Part shown: piece by piece, positions 43,629 to 52,055 of the stretch
How the letters are laid out: each line of letters begins with the position of its first letter
How positions within the stretch are numbered: the first letter of the stretch is position 1
Assembly (NCBI RefSeq): GCF_001514195.1
Contig: NZ_KQ948736.1
Span: 873,328 to 937,327 of the forward strand
DNA from: Streptomyces griseorubiginosus
Lineage (GTDB): Bacteria; Actinomycetota; Actinomycetes; Streptomycetales; Streptomycetaceae
DNA: 64,000 bases
Direction: 5' to 3'
Notes under the pieces: model-generated
The model's database searches: none
The model's input: the letters and a program-made list of their open reading frames with translations, nothing else
What the model was told of the DNA's origin: nothing
Program-made: the position numbers and the translations under genes

Positions 43629-43691
43629 CCGAAAGGTACGGCTGGGGAAGGTGGCGGTCAACGGGTTGGACGCGATGGGAGAAGGCGCTTT

Positions 43692-43747
43692 CTGCGCACC
43701 AGGTCCTGTGCACCGAGTTTTGTGCGCCAGCTTTTGTGCGCCAGGTT
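43692..43747 (+). repeat. 14-nt tandem repeat, four copies
   Basis: Units at 43692, 43706, 43720 and 43734: CTGCGCACCAGGTC, CTGTGCACCGAGTT, TTGTGCGCCAGCTT, TTGTGCGCCAGGTT. They lie upstream of the beta-repeat protein, partly inside its open frame but before the likely start. Confidence 0.8.
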
Positions 43748-43784
43748 TTTGTTATCCGTCCGGCCGTCGCACGTCTCCACCTCT

Positions 43785-45863
43785 GTGCACAGCCAAACCC
43801 ACAAGACAGCAGCGACCGTGGGCGCCCTCGTCGCCCTCCTGGCCTCGGCTCCCCCGGCCCGGGCCGCCGGCCCCCGGGACGTCACCGCCGACGTGCTCGC
43901 GGACCGGGACGTCACACTGACCGGCGACACCGTCGTCACCGTCCCGGCCGGGACGACGACGTACGACGGGGTGTTCCGCGGCGAGGGCACCCTCACCGTG
44001 CGCGGCACCGGAACCCTGGTCCTCACCAAGGACAGCGACTTCACGCTGCCCTCCACCCGCCAGCGGGTGCGGATCCTGGGCGGCAACCATCCCCGCGTCA
44101 CCACGACCGCCGCCGACCCGCCCGCCGTCACGGTCGCGCGCGGGGCGACCCTTCAGTACGGCGACGGCGGCACCACCGGCCTGATCGGCCACTTCCCCTA
44201 CGGCACCCCGGCGTTCCGGCTCAACCAGGACAACATCCGGGTCGACGGCACCCTGCGGCTGTCCCTGAGGAGCGCCTACAACCTGGGCACGGTCAGCGGC
44301 TCAGGCCTGATCACCCAGCCGCGCTTCCTCTGGGGCACCTGGGACCTGACGTCCGGCCCCTTCGCCGGAGTCATCGACAACGGCACCCAGACCAACGCCG
44401 GCCGGCCCGAGTACGCGACCTCGCTGCCGAACGTCCGCAAGGTGCTCAACCAGGGCACCTGGACGGTGGACACGCCGCTGGGCGAGACCGTCACCCAGCG
44501 GATGGACTTCTACCAGCGCGAGTACGGCAGCGACATCAACGTCCAGTCCCGGCCGGGCAGCAAGGTGATCCTCACCGGCCAGTACAGCTGGGCGAACCAG
44601 GGCGGCGACATGAACCCGTCCCTCAGCGACCCGGCCCTGAACTGGACGCCCGCCCACAAGAACGTCAACAAGCGCGGCACCAACATCAAGGGCGCGAACG
44701 TCCAGTGGGGCGACGGCACGACGAACAGGATCTTCATGCCGGGCACCGCGAAGACGGTCTACATCAACCTCCTCGCGGCGCGCTCCCGTTCCCTGCTGAC
44801 CTTCGACTACAACGGCCCGGTGACCCTGGGTGCCCCCATCGGCGGCGGCCGCTTCCACGACACCCTGTCCACGCCCGGCGCTGGTGACATCGTCATCAAG
44901 GGGACGAAGGGCAACGACGTCACCTTCGCCGCGGTCCAGTTCTACGACGGCGCCACGACCGTGGAGAAGGGTGCCGTGCTCCGTCTGGGCAGCGGCCAAC
45001 CCGGCGGCGACGGTGGGCTCTACACCGGGGGCGGCCACTACCGGGTCGTGAACGACGGCTCGCTCGTCCTCGACAACACGCGCACGTCCCTGACCCTGCC
45101 CAGGATCAGCGGCACCGGGTCCCTCACGCAGGCGGGCCGGGCGACGACGACTCTGACCGGCGGTTCGGTCACGTACACCGGAGAGACCAGGGTCGAGCGC
45201 GGCACGCTGGCCCTGCGGGGCGGGGCGACTCTGGCCCACAGCAGGGGCATCCGGCTCACCTCGACGGCGGCCCGGCTGGACGCGGGGGCTGCGGGCCTGC
45301 GCGTGGTGTCCTCGCTGTCCGGCAAGGGCACGGTGGCGGGTGCCGTCGTCAACGACGGTGTCGTGGCCGGGGGGTTGAGCGTCGCCGGGGACTACACCCA
45401 GAGCACCAAGGGCGAACTGGTCCTGGGAGCACGCCCTTTGAAGGTGTCGGGGGCGGTACGGCTGGCCGGTGACCTCGACCTGGCGGCGGCCGGCACGCGA
45501 CCGGCGCGGACCGTCACCGTCCTGGACCACCAGGGCGGTGCGCGGACCATGGGCGCCTTCAAGGGCCTCAAGGAGGGCACCCGGCTCCAGCTCGCCGACA
45601 CCACCTACCGGATCACCTACCGGGGCGGCGACGGCAACGACGTCGTCCTCACGACCGACACGGCGAGCGCGGCCGCACGTGTCCGCTCCGTAGGCACACC
45701 GACGGCCCGGGCCGCGGCACCCCGTCCGACGGACGCGGCCGAGGGTCTCGGCTGGTGGCCGTACGTTCTCGCGCTCGGCCTCCTGGGGGGCCTGGCGGTC
45801 ACCCCGGCCCTGGGGATGTGGGGGCGGCGAGGTGGGGGCGGCCGGCATGCGTCGGGTCGGTGA
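43785..45863 (+). CDS. Secreted, membrane-anchored beta-repeat surface protein
   Basis: A ~692-aa surface protein. A signal peptide (TAATVGALVALLASAPPARA) precedes a long, beta-rich region with short repeats typical of autotransporter-associated or parallel-beta-helix proteins: GTLTVRGTGTLVLTKDSDFTL, TTVEKGAVLRLGSGQPGG, GETRVERGTLALRGGATL, KGTVAGAVVNDGVVAGGL. A proline/alanine-rich spacer and one transmembrane helix with basic tail (YVLALGLLGGLAVTPALGMWGRRG, key part LALGLLGGLAVTPALG) end it. It is probably a cell-surface adhesin or glycan-interacting protein; beta-helices also occur in polysaccharide lyases, but no catalytic site is visible. GTG 43785 lacks a Shine-Dalgarno, so the start is uncertain. 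Confidence 0.65.
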   Translation: MHSQTHKTAATVGALVALLASAPPARAAGPRDVTADVLADRDVTLTGDTVVTVPAGTTTYDGVFRGEGTLTVRGTGTLVLTKDSDFTLPSTRQRVRILGGNHPRVTTTAADPPAVTVARGATLQYGDGGTTGLIGHFPYGTPAFRLNQDNIRVDGTLRLSLRSAYNLGTVSGSGLITQPRFLWGTWDLTSGPFAGVIDNGTQTNAGRPEYATSLPNVRKVLNQGTWTVDTPLGETVTQRMDFYQREYGSDINVQSRPGSKVILTGQYSWANQGGDMNPSLSDPALNWTPAHKNVNKRGTNIKGANVQWGDGTTNRIFMPGTAKTVYINLLAARSRSLLTFDYNGPVTLGAPIGGGRFHDTLSTPGAGDIVIKGTKGNDVTFAAVQFYDGATTVEKGAVLRLGSGQPGGDGGLYTGGGHYRVVNDGSLVLDNTRTSLTLPRISGTGSLTQAGRATTTLTGGSVTYTGETRVERGTLALRGGATLAHSRGIRLTSTAARLDAGAAGLRVVSSLSGKGTVAGAVVNDGVVAGGLSVAGDYTQSTKGELVLGARPLKVSGAVRLAGDLDLAAAGTRPARTVTVLDHQGGARTMGAFKGLKEGTRLQLADTTYRITYRGGDGNDVVLTTDTASAAARVRSVGTPTARAAAPRPTDAAEGLGWWPYVLALGLLGGLAVTPALGMWGRRGGGGRHASGR

Positions 45864-45965
45864 GCCAGGGGGGTGGGTTCTGGTGGTTGCGGAACGCCGT
45901 CCGTCCCGGTGTTCGGGTGCCGGACGGGCGCGGAGGTCCGCCGTCCGTTCGGTTAGCGTCGAAGG

Positions 45966-46913
45966 ATGACCAGCGACATCCCGGAAGTCCCCGACGCATT
46001 CGCCCGCCCCTTCACCGAGGCTCTCGCGGCCGGTCCGGTCGTGCTCGACGGCGGCATGTCCAACCAGCTGGAGTCCGCAGGGCACGACCTCAGCGACGAA
46101 CTGTGGTCGGCGCGGCTGCTCGCGGAGCGGCCCGAGGCGATCACCGAGGCGCACCTCGCGTACTACGAGGCGGGCGCGGACGTGGCGATCACGTCCAGCT
46201 ACCAGGCGACCTTCGAGGGGTTCGCCCAGCGCGGGATCGGGCGTGAGCGGGCGGCGGAACTGCTCGCCTTGAGCGTCGGGCTGGCACGCGAGGCGACGCG
46301 GCAGGCGGTGGCGAAGGGTGTCCGGCGGCCGCTGTACGTGGCGGCATCGGTCGGGCCCTACGGCGCGATGCTCGCGGACGGTTCGGAGTACCGGGGCCGG
46401 TACGGGCTGAGCGTGGCCGAGCTGGAGGCCTTCCACCGGCCCCGCCTGGAGGTGCTGGCGGCGGCCGGGCCCGACGTGCTGGCGCTGGAGACCGTCCCGG
46501 ACGCCGACGAGGCGCGGGCGCTGCTGCGGGCGGTCCGTGGGCTCGGGGTCCCGGCCTGGCTCTCCTACTCAGTCGCGGGCGACGGCACCCGGGCCGGTCA
46601 GCCGCTGGAGGAGGCGTTCGCGCTCGCCGCCGACGTGGACGAGGTCGTCGCGGTCGGCGTCAACTGCTGCCTCCCGGAGGATGTGGCGCCGGCGGTGGAG
46701 ACCGCCGCACGGGTCACCGGCAAGCCGGTCGTCGTCTACCCCAACAGCGGGGAGTCGTGGAACGCGGACACCCGCGCGTGGGAGGGCAGTTCGAGCTTCG
46801 CGCCGGAGCAGGTACGGGGCTGGCGGGACTCGGGTGCCCGCCTGATCGGAGGCTGCTGCCGGGTCGGACCGGGGACGATCGCGGGGATCGCGGGGGCACT
46901 CGCAGCCGGGTGA
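45966..46913 (+). CDS. mmuM: Homocysteine S-methyltransferase
   Basis: A 315-aa cytosolic zinc enzyme that methylates homocysteine to methionine, usually from S-methylmethionine, a plant-derived methyl donor. The zinc cysteines are in VGVNCCLP (~233) and IGGCCRVGPG (~298); the N-terminal VVLDGGMSNQLES carries the family DGG motif. Length is as usual for MmuM, far shorter than MetH. It stands alone, with ATG 45966 (GGATGACC context, weak ribosome-binding site). The 3' end is tandemly duplicated downstream. Confidence 0.9.
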   Translation: MTSDIPEVPDAFARPFTEALAAGPVVLDGGMSNQLESAGHDLSDELWSARLLAERPEAITEAHLAYYEAGADVAITSSYQATFEGFAQRGIGRERAAELLALSVGLAREATRQAVAKGVRRPLYVAASVGPYGAMLADGSEYRGRYGLSVAELEAFHRPRLEVLAAAGPDVLALETVPDADEARALLRAVRGLGVPAWLSYSVAGDGTRAGQPLEEAFALAADVDEVVAVGVNCCLPEDVAPAVETAARVTGKPVVVYPNSGESWNADTRAWEGSSSFAPEQVRGWRDSGARLIGGCCRVGPGTIAGIAGALAAG

Positions 46914-47000
46914 ACCGGCGGGCCTGGCAAGGATCGCGGGGGCACTCGCAGCCGAACCGGGGGGCCTGGCAAGCATCGCGGGGCACTCGCAACCGTGTGC
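46885..47000 (+). repeat. Tandem duplication of the mmuM 3' end
   Basis: The segment starting GGATCGCGGGGGCACTCGCA at 46885, which codes for the last residues of MmuM and its stop, recurs at 46931 and, with small changes, at 46973 (intervals of 46 and 42 nt). The linkers share CGGGCCTGGCAAG-type sequence. Confidence 0.8.
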
Positions 47001-47003
47001 ACC

Positions 47004-47028
47004 GGGGGCGTCGCGGGTCGACGCCCCC
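47004..47028. terminator. Bidirectional terminator between mmuM and the Old Yellow Enzyme gene
   Basis: GGGGGCGTCG and CGACGCCCCC pair perfectly (10 bp) around CGGGT, between two convergent genes. Confidence 0.85.
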
Positions 47029-47098
47029 CGGGGGCGTGGTGGCGGGAGGCGGTGCCGGCGCACGCGCCTCCCGTCGGCTCCCGTCACTCCCGTCGCGC

Positions 47099-48223
47099 TC
47101 AGGTCAGGCTCAGCAGTGCGTCCGCGGAGAACGGGCTCAGTTCGGAGTGGCGTCCTTCGCGCACCTTGGCCACCCATGAGGGGTCGGACAGCAGCAGGCG
47201 CCCCACGGCGACCAGGTCGAACTCGTCCCGTTCCAGGGACTCCACCAGGCGGTCCAGGGAAGCGTTCGCCGCGCCCCGGCCCTCGACGAGGGCGCTCAGG
47301 AACTCGCTGTCGTCGAGCCCGACCGATCCGACGGCGACCGTGGGCAGGCCGGTGAGCTTCTTCACCCAGCCGGCGAGGCCGAGGTCGGATCCGGGGAACT
47401 CCGGCAGCCAGAAACGCCGGGTGGAGCAGTCGATGACGTCGACCCCCGCCTCGATCAGCGGGGCGAGCAGCAGGTACAGCTCGTCGGGCGTGGTCGCGAG
47501 CCGGGCACCGAAGTCGCTCACCGTCCACTGGGAGACGCGGAGGAAGATCGGGAAGTCGTAGCCGGCCGCGGCCCGGCAGGCGGCCACCACCTCGGCGGCG
47601 AAGCGGGTGCGGCCGCCCAGGTCGCCGCCGTAGCCGTCGGTGCGGGGGTTGGACTCGGGGCGCAGGAACTGGTCGATGAGGTAGCCGTGTCCGCCATGCA
47701 GTTCGAGTCCGTCGAAACCGAGACGCCGGGCGTCCGCCGCGGCCCGGCCGAAGGCGGCGACCACGTCGGCGATGTCCGCCTCGGAGAGCGTGGCCGGTCC
47801 CACGGCGGGCACCTGCGGGTGCGGCACGGCGTCGCCCTTGCGTTCGAGGCCGGCGTGCCACAGCTGGGGGATGATCCGGCCGCCGGCCGCGTGCACCTCC
47901 TCGACCACGCGGGCCCACCCCGCCAAGGCGTCCTCGCCGTGGAAGCGGGGCACGTCGGTCGTGGGGGCCGCGGCCGGATGCCCCACGACCGTGCCCTCGG
48001 TGACGATGAGACCGACACCGCCGCGGGCGCGACGGGCGTAGTACTCGGCGATCTCGGGGCCGGGAACGCCGCCCGGGCAGAAGTTCCGGGTCATCGGCGC
48101 CATCACGGTCCGGTTGGGCAGGTGCAGGTGGCCCACCGAGAAGGGCCGGAACAGCGGAGCCACGGCGGGGACCGCGGGACGAGGGGCGGGGACGGGCACG
48201 GGGGTGGTGGTCTGACCGGGCAT
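47099..48223 (-). CDS. NADH:flavin oxidoreductase, Old Yellow Enzyme family
   Basis: A 374-aa FMN-dependent TIM-barrel ene-reductase, last gene of the AvrD/PKS locus. Motifs are LPNRTVMAPMTRN near 37, IIPQLWHAG near 110, the substrate-binding pair in LELHGGHGYLIDQFLRPESNPRTDGYGG (HGGHGYLIDQFL; family form HGAHGYL) and the FMN-phosphate region VAVGRLLLSDP. No C-terminal iron-sulfur/NAD domain is present, so it is of the short form, reducing activated C=C bonds or oxidising cyclic intermediates. ATG 48223; it lies 59 nt after the kinase gene on the same strand. Confidence 0.87.
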   Translation of the reverse strand: MPGQTTTPVPVPAPRPAVPAVAPLFRPFSVGHLHLPNRTVMAPMTRNFCPGGVPGPEIAEYYARRARGGVGLIVTEGTVVGHPAAAPTTDVPRFHGEDALAGWARVVEEVHAAGGRIIPQLWHAGLERKGDAVPHPQVPAVGPATLSEADIADVVAAFGRAAADARRLGFDGLELHGGHGYLIDQFLRPESNPRTDGYGGDLGGRTRFAAEVVAACRAAAGYDFPIFLRVSQWTVSDFGARLATTPDELYLLLAPLIEAGVDVIDCSTRRFWLPEFPGSDLGLAGWVKKLTGLPTVAVGSVGLDDSEFLSALVEGRGAANASLDRLVESLERDEFDLVAVGRLLLSDPSWVAKVREGRHSELSPFSADALLSLT

Positions 48224-48282
48224 GCGGAGGCTCCATCGGTACGGGGTCGGGGACGGTCGGGGCCGGAACGGGTCCGGAGTTC

Positions 48283-48960
48283 TCATCCGGCGGGGCGGGC
48301 CGGCACCGGTGCCGCCGTCTTGGCACAGGCCAGTTCGACGGCCCGGCGCAGGGTGGTCCGCGCGGGCAGGCCGAAGATGTCGACGATGGTGGCGAGGCGC
48401 TGTTCGAGGGTGCCGCCGACGACGTGGTACGGGATGTCCAGCTCGTCGAGCGTGCGCAGCAGCAGTTCGTCGGACAGCCGCCGGAACCGCTCCGAGACCG
48501 GCCGGTGCCCGTCGGCCACCAGGTCGAACTCCACCGGCAGGTGCACGAAGGCGTGGTAGGCGGTGCGGGCATGGTCCCTGAGCACCACGCCCAGGGCTTC
48601 GACGACCTCGGCGTAGAAGTCGGGGGGCGCGTCCGTGGGGTCGTAACCGTCGGTGGGGTGGATCCCGGCGTGGACGCGGACCGTGCCGTAGACCCACTCG
48701 TGCAGCGACGAGCCGTCGGAGACGAAGCCGCCCGGGAGATGGGACTCGCGTACGGCCCGTTCGGTGAACCGGCGGATGCCGAGCTGGATCAGCTCGGACG
48801 CCGAACACTCCTCCAGGCGTTTGCCCGGCAGCGCCTCGGCGAGGATCTCGCGCATGGTCCTGGCATGGGTGCGGGGGATGCCGGTGAGGTACGAGAGCGC
48901 GATGGTCGTCGTGGTCTTGCCGGTGCTGTACGTGCCGGAGACTGCCAGTTTCTTCGTCAT
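48283..48960 (-). CDS. P-loop ATPase/kinase-like protein (AAA_28, NadR-kinase-like)
   Basis: A 225-aa P-loop protein. Walker A is AVSGTYSTGKTTTT at the N-terminus, and LPVEFDLVADGHRPVSERFRR near 155 resembles the lid region of NadR-type ribosylnicotinamide kinases and thymidylate kinase-like enzymes. It may phosphorylate a small metabolite or nucleoside-like intermediate. The start codon overlaps the AvrD gene stop by 4 nt (ATGA), so the two are translationally coupled, suggesting joint action. Substrate unknown. Confidence 0.75.
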   Translation of the reverse strand: MTKKLAVSGTYSTGKTTTTIALSYLTGIPRTHARTMREILAEALPGKRLEECSASELIQLGIRRFTERAVRESHLPGGFVSDGSSLHEWVYGTVRVHAGIHPTDGYDPTDAPPDFYAEVVEALGVVLRDHARTAYHAFVHLPVEFDLVADGHRPVSERFRRLSDELLLRTLDELDIPYHVVGGTLEQRLATIVDIFGLPARTTLRRAVELACAKTAAPVPARPAG

Positions 48961-49988
48961 CTGCTTCGGGGTCCTCGGTCCGGGAGACGGTGTGCCACGG
49001 CGAACCGCCCGCTGATGCCGTGGAAGGAGTAGCTGAGATCGCACGCCCGCCAGGTGTCGTCGGCCATCGCCAGCCGGTGGGTGTCCTCGATCCGGGCCCG
49101 GGCGGGGAACGGGCGGTCCAGGGCGCGCAGCGGGAGCCGGGTGGACAGGGTGGCCCGGCGCAGCCAGAGGGTGTCGCTGTCGTGGCGGTCGAGTCCGTCG
49201 AGGGCGTAGAGCAGGACCTGGGTGAGCTGGCCCGTGACGGTGATCGCGTCGATCATGGAGGCGCTGGGGCCGTACGCCGCCTCCAGTCCGGTGGAGAAGG
49301 GGTGGCCCTCCCCGGGCGCGGGCGTGATGCGCACGGTCGCGTCGATCTCCCGGGCCGCCCGGTCCACCGCCATGTCGACGAACTCCAGGCCCCGATGGCG
49401 GAACTGCTCGACGAAGTAGCACCGGCAGGGCTCCCCCAGGGCGTCCACGGCGCTCGCGTGCCGCGCCTCACCGCTGTCGGCGCGGTACCCGTCCCCGGTC
49501 TCGTGCTGGACCTCGGACCGGACGTCCATCGAGCCGATGCGCGTGTGGACCACGGTGGCGCGCAGGCCGTCCACGACGGGCACCGACTCGGCGGGCCGGG
49601 CGACGCCGTGCACGGCGAGGTGGTCCAGGTCCTCCTGCGGCCGGCCGCCCGCCCGCAGCCGGACCTCCCGCAGCCACATCCGGGAGCGGGCCCCGGGGTC
49701 GAGGTCGTACGCGTGCACCAGCAGGATCTCGGCGAGCTGGGCCCCCAGCAGCAGCGTGTCGATGCTGCTGAGGTGCGGGACGAGGGTGCCCTTCGTGCTC
49801 TTCGCGGACCAGTCGGGCGGGTAGCGCACGGACGCCCGGGCCCGCGCCTCGGCGGCATGGGGTCCGCGGACCACCCGGATGTCGTGGAGCCGCTGCCGGA
49901 CCCGCCGGAACCCGTCGCCGAAGAAACGGTGTTCGGCGGGGCCGAGACAGTCGGCGAGGGACGGGCGGACCGGCCGGGAGAGGGTCAT
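48957..49988 (-). CDS. AvrD-family protein
   Basis: A 343-aa protein resembling AvrD, the Pseudomonas syringae enzyme that makes syringolides, acyl-glycoside elicitors built from a beta-ketoacyl chain and xylulose. Recognisable are EHRFFGDGFRRVRQRL at the N-terminus, VRYPPDWSAKSTKG, PHLSSIDTLLLGAQLAEILL and, in a second half, IDAITVTGQLTQVLLYAL. The repeat of a S-x-ID-x3-(L/V)-x-x-QL pattern suggests two related hotdog-like halves, as in A-factor synthases. It lies downstream of a beta-ketoacyl-producing PKS. I assign the family from memory of conserved blocks, without alignment. The start overlaps the upstream 54-aa ORF (ATGA). Confidence 0.68.
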   Translation of the reverse strand: MTLSRPVRPSLADCLGPAEHRFFGDGFRRVRQRLHDIRVVRGPHAAEARARASVRYPPDWSAKSTKGTLVPHLSSIDTLLLGAQLAEILLVHAYDLDPGARSRMWLREVRLRAGGRPQEDLDHLAVHGVARPAESVPVVDGLRATVVHTRIGSMDVRSEVQHETGDGYRADSGEARHASAVDALGEPCRCYFVEQFRHRGLEFVDMAVDRAAREIDATVRITPAPGEGHPFSTGLEAAYGPSASMIDAITVTGQLTQVLLYALDGLDRHDSDTLWLRRATLSTRLPLRALDRPFPARARIEDTHRLAMADDTWRACDLSYSFHGISGRFAVAHRLPDRGPRSR

Positions 49989-50149
49989 GGCCGGCCCGTG
50001 TCGGGGGCCTGGGCGGTCGGCCCGCCAGGCCGGGGGGCGGCCATCACCCGCAGGAACATCTCGTAGGTGGACAGCAGCGGTGCGGTCGCGACGCTCCAGG
50101 TCGGATCGTCGGCGGGGACCAAGGGGGTGGGCGGCGTGGCGTCGGGCAT
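49985..50149 (-). CDS. 54-aa hypothetical protein coupled to avrD
   Basis: A short ORF with an ideal ribosome-binding site (ACAGGAGGCCGTC before ATG 50149) and a stop overlapping the AvrD start by 4 nt. The sequence begins MPDATPPTPLVPADD, has a central amphipathic, conserved-looking WSVATAPLLSTYEMFLRVM, and ends in a Pro/Ala-rich tail. There is no signal peptide or cysteine. Tight coupling suggests a subunit or small accessory of AvrD; it has no recognised family and could also be a leader ORF. Confidence 0.65.
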   Translation of the reverse strand: MPDATPPTPLVPADDPTWSVATAPLLSTYEMFLRVMAAPRPGGPTAQAPDTGRP

Positions 50150-50167
50150 GACGGCCTCCTGTCGGAC

Positions 50168-50382
50168 GGCTCGGCTTGGCTCGGACGGCGGACGGCTCGG
50201 ACGGCTCGGCTTGGCTCGGACGGCGGACGGCTCGGACGGCTCGGCTTGGCTCGGACGGCTCCGTGAGCCAGGCCGACTCGGACGGCTCCGTGAGCCAGGT
50301 CGGCTCGGACGGCTCGGTGAGCCAGGTCGGCTCGGACGGCTCGGGGAGCCAGGTCGGCTCGGACGGCTCGGGGAGCAGCTAG
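50168..50382. repeat. Two-part minisatellite between the acyl-CoA dehydrogenase and the 54-aa ORF
   Basis: Part A: a 35-nt unit starting GGCTCGGCTTGGCTCGGACG repeats exactly at 50168 and 50203, with a partial copy at 50238. Part B: a 27-nt unit starting GGCTCGGTGAGCCAGGTCGG repeats at 50257, 50284, 50311, 50338 and (partial) 50365. Each B unit contains a GGCTC-N3-GAGCC hairpin. The array fills almost the whole 237-nt gap inside the putative operon and is unlikely to be coding. Confidence 0.9.
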
Positions 50383-50386
50383 GGGT

Positions 50387-52054
50387 TCACAGCCCGAGCA
50401 GTTCGTCCATGTGCCGGTCGCGGAACAGCAGTGCGCGCGCGATGCTCGCGTGATCGGCCTCGTCCGACGCGTCGAGACGGGCCCACGCGTCCCGCAGCCG
50501 CAGGCGTGCGGCCGTGCAGTGGAGGTGGGCGAGCCGGTGGTGCCCGTCCTCCTCCGCGCGCGCGAGGACCGCCGCCATGCCGAACAGCTCGCGGGAGATC
50601 CGGCCGAGCAGCAGCAGCCGGTGCTGCCCGCGCGTTCCCCTCGTGATCGGCTCCTCCGCAGCGCAGTGCGCGGAGAACCGGGAGAGCTCCTCGTTCAGGG
50701 CCCGGGCGTGGCCCGCGGTCCGTGGGAAGAACGAGCCGGTGAGCGCGAGCGCCTCGGGGTCGCCGGGGTAGCCGGGGCCGTCCGCGACATGGGTGAGGAG
50801 CGTGCGGGCCAGTTCCACGTCGAGCATGTCGTCGACCCCGCCCACCGTCCGCAGCATCCGTGCGTCCCGGTAGGCCCGCTCCACAGGGGCCGGCGGTGCG
50901 CCGCGTCGCCGCTTCGAGCGCGCGGTCTCCAGGCCTTCGGCGCCGAGCAGCGACACCGTGCGGTCGACGATCCGCGCACACGCGTCGGTGCAGAAGTTGC
51001 GGGCCGCCATGCGCTCGAACCACCGGTCGTGCGGGTCCGGGGCGCCCAGGCTCCAGCGGACCACCGTGTCCATGGCGTGCACGTCCGCCACGCAGGCCGC
51101 CAGCGTGCGCTGGACGAGGTCGTACTCCCCCAGCCCGATGCCGTCGACACGGCGTCGCGCCACGAACTCCCGTGACCAGCGCAGGCAGTTGCGGGCGAGG
51201 GCGAGTGCCGGAGCGGCCTGGATGAGCAGCCGCGCGGACAGGACGGCCGAGGCCAGGCGCGGGGTGTGCCGGGGGTCGCCGTTCGGGACCGTCAGCAGGT
51301 GGTCCCGGGGTACGACCACGCCGTTGAGGCGCAGCGATCCGTTGGGCAGGCCCCGGGCACCGACGTACTCCAGTGCGGCCCGCACCTCGAAGCCGGGGCT
51401 GCGGGTGTCCACGACGGCCAGGCCGACGCGCCGTCCGTCCGGTTCCCGCACGGTGACGGTGACGCCGAGCAGGTCGGCCACGGCCAGGTTGCTGATGAAG
51501 AGCTTGTCCCCGTTCAGGACGTACGCGGAGCCGTCCGGTGTGGGAGTGGCGGTCGTTTTCGGCCATTGGTCGCCGCCGCCGGTGGGTTCGGTGTCGGCGA
51601 AGCCGGAGATCATGCCCTCGGCGGTGCGCCGCCGGATCAGGTCGCGCAGCGGCCCGTGCGGCAGTGCGGGGAGCAGGGAGGTGCCGACGCCGATGCCGTT
51701 GTGGACCCCGAGCATGACACCGACGGCGGTGGACCGGGAGGCGGCCGCCTCGACGACGCGGAAGACCTCGTAGGGCGGCAGACCGAGGCCGCCGAGGTCC
51801 TCGGGCGCCGCCAGCCGGAACGCGCCGAGGTCCTTGAGCCGGGCGACCAGGGAGTGCGGGAGTTCCGCTTCCCGGTCGACGGTGTCCGGGTCGAGTTCGG
51901 TGTCGAGGAAGGCCAGCAGGGCGGCCGGCCGGTCGTCGCCGTCCGGGCGGGGCGGGGTGGGCTGCCCGAAGACCGGGCCCCCGCCGGCGAGGGTGGTGAG
52001 AAAGGTGGGCGCTGCGGTGGGCAGGGGGCGGCGCCCCACGAGGTCGACGGTCAT
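50387..52054 (-). CDS. Acyl-CoA dehydrogenase-like flavoprotein
   Basis: A 555-aa protein with the acyl-CoA dehydrogenase fold, longer than the usual ~380-400. The N-terminal helical domain (SLVARLKDLGAFRLAAPEDLGGLGLP) and beta domain (GFADTEPTGGGDQWPKTTATPT, NGDKLFISNLAVADLL; FAD region) are clear, as is the C-terminal four-helix FAD domain. The extra ~130 C-terminal residues are helical (SRELFGMAAVLARAEEDG). It probably desaturates or oxidises an acyl or aminoketone intermediate, on CoA or ACP. ATG 52054; the upstream Gfo/Idh stop lies 1 nt before it. Confidence 0.82.
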   Translation of the reverse strand: MTVDLVGRRPLPTAAPTFLTTLAGGGPVFGQPTPPRPDGDDRPAALLAFLDTELDPDTVDREAELPHSLVARLKDLGAFRLAAPEDLGGLGLPPYEVFRVVEAAASRSTAVGVMLGVHNGIGVGTSLLPALPHGPLRDLIRRRTAEGMISGFADTEPTGGGDQWPKTTATPTPDGSAYVLNGDKLFISNLAVADLLGVTVTVREPDGRRVGLAVVDTRSPGFEVRAALEYVGARGLPNGSLRLNGVVVPRDHLLTVPNGDPRHTPRLASAVLSARLLIQAAPALALARNCLRWSREFVARRRVDGIGLGEYDLVQRTLAACVADVHAMDTVVRWSLGAPDPHDRWFERMAARNFCTDACARIVDRTVSLLGAEGLETARSKRRRGAPPAPVERAYRDARMLRTVGGVDDMLDVELARTLLTHVADGPGYPGDPEALALTGSFFPRTAGHARALNEELSRFSAHCAAEEPITRGTRGQHRLLLLGRISRELFGMAAVLARAEEDGHHRLAHLHCTAARLRLRDAWARLDASDEADHASIARALLFRDRHMDELLGL

Positions 52055-52055
52055 C

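Noticed and set aside
50067..50453. A Leu/Gly/Arg repeat protein encoded by the 27/35-nt array
   Set aside because: Both repeat families break the frame pattern of neighbouring genes, no start signal is present, and 35 is not a multiple of three; better explained as non-coding tandem repeats.
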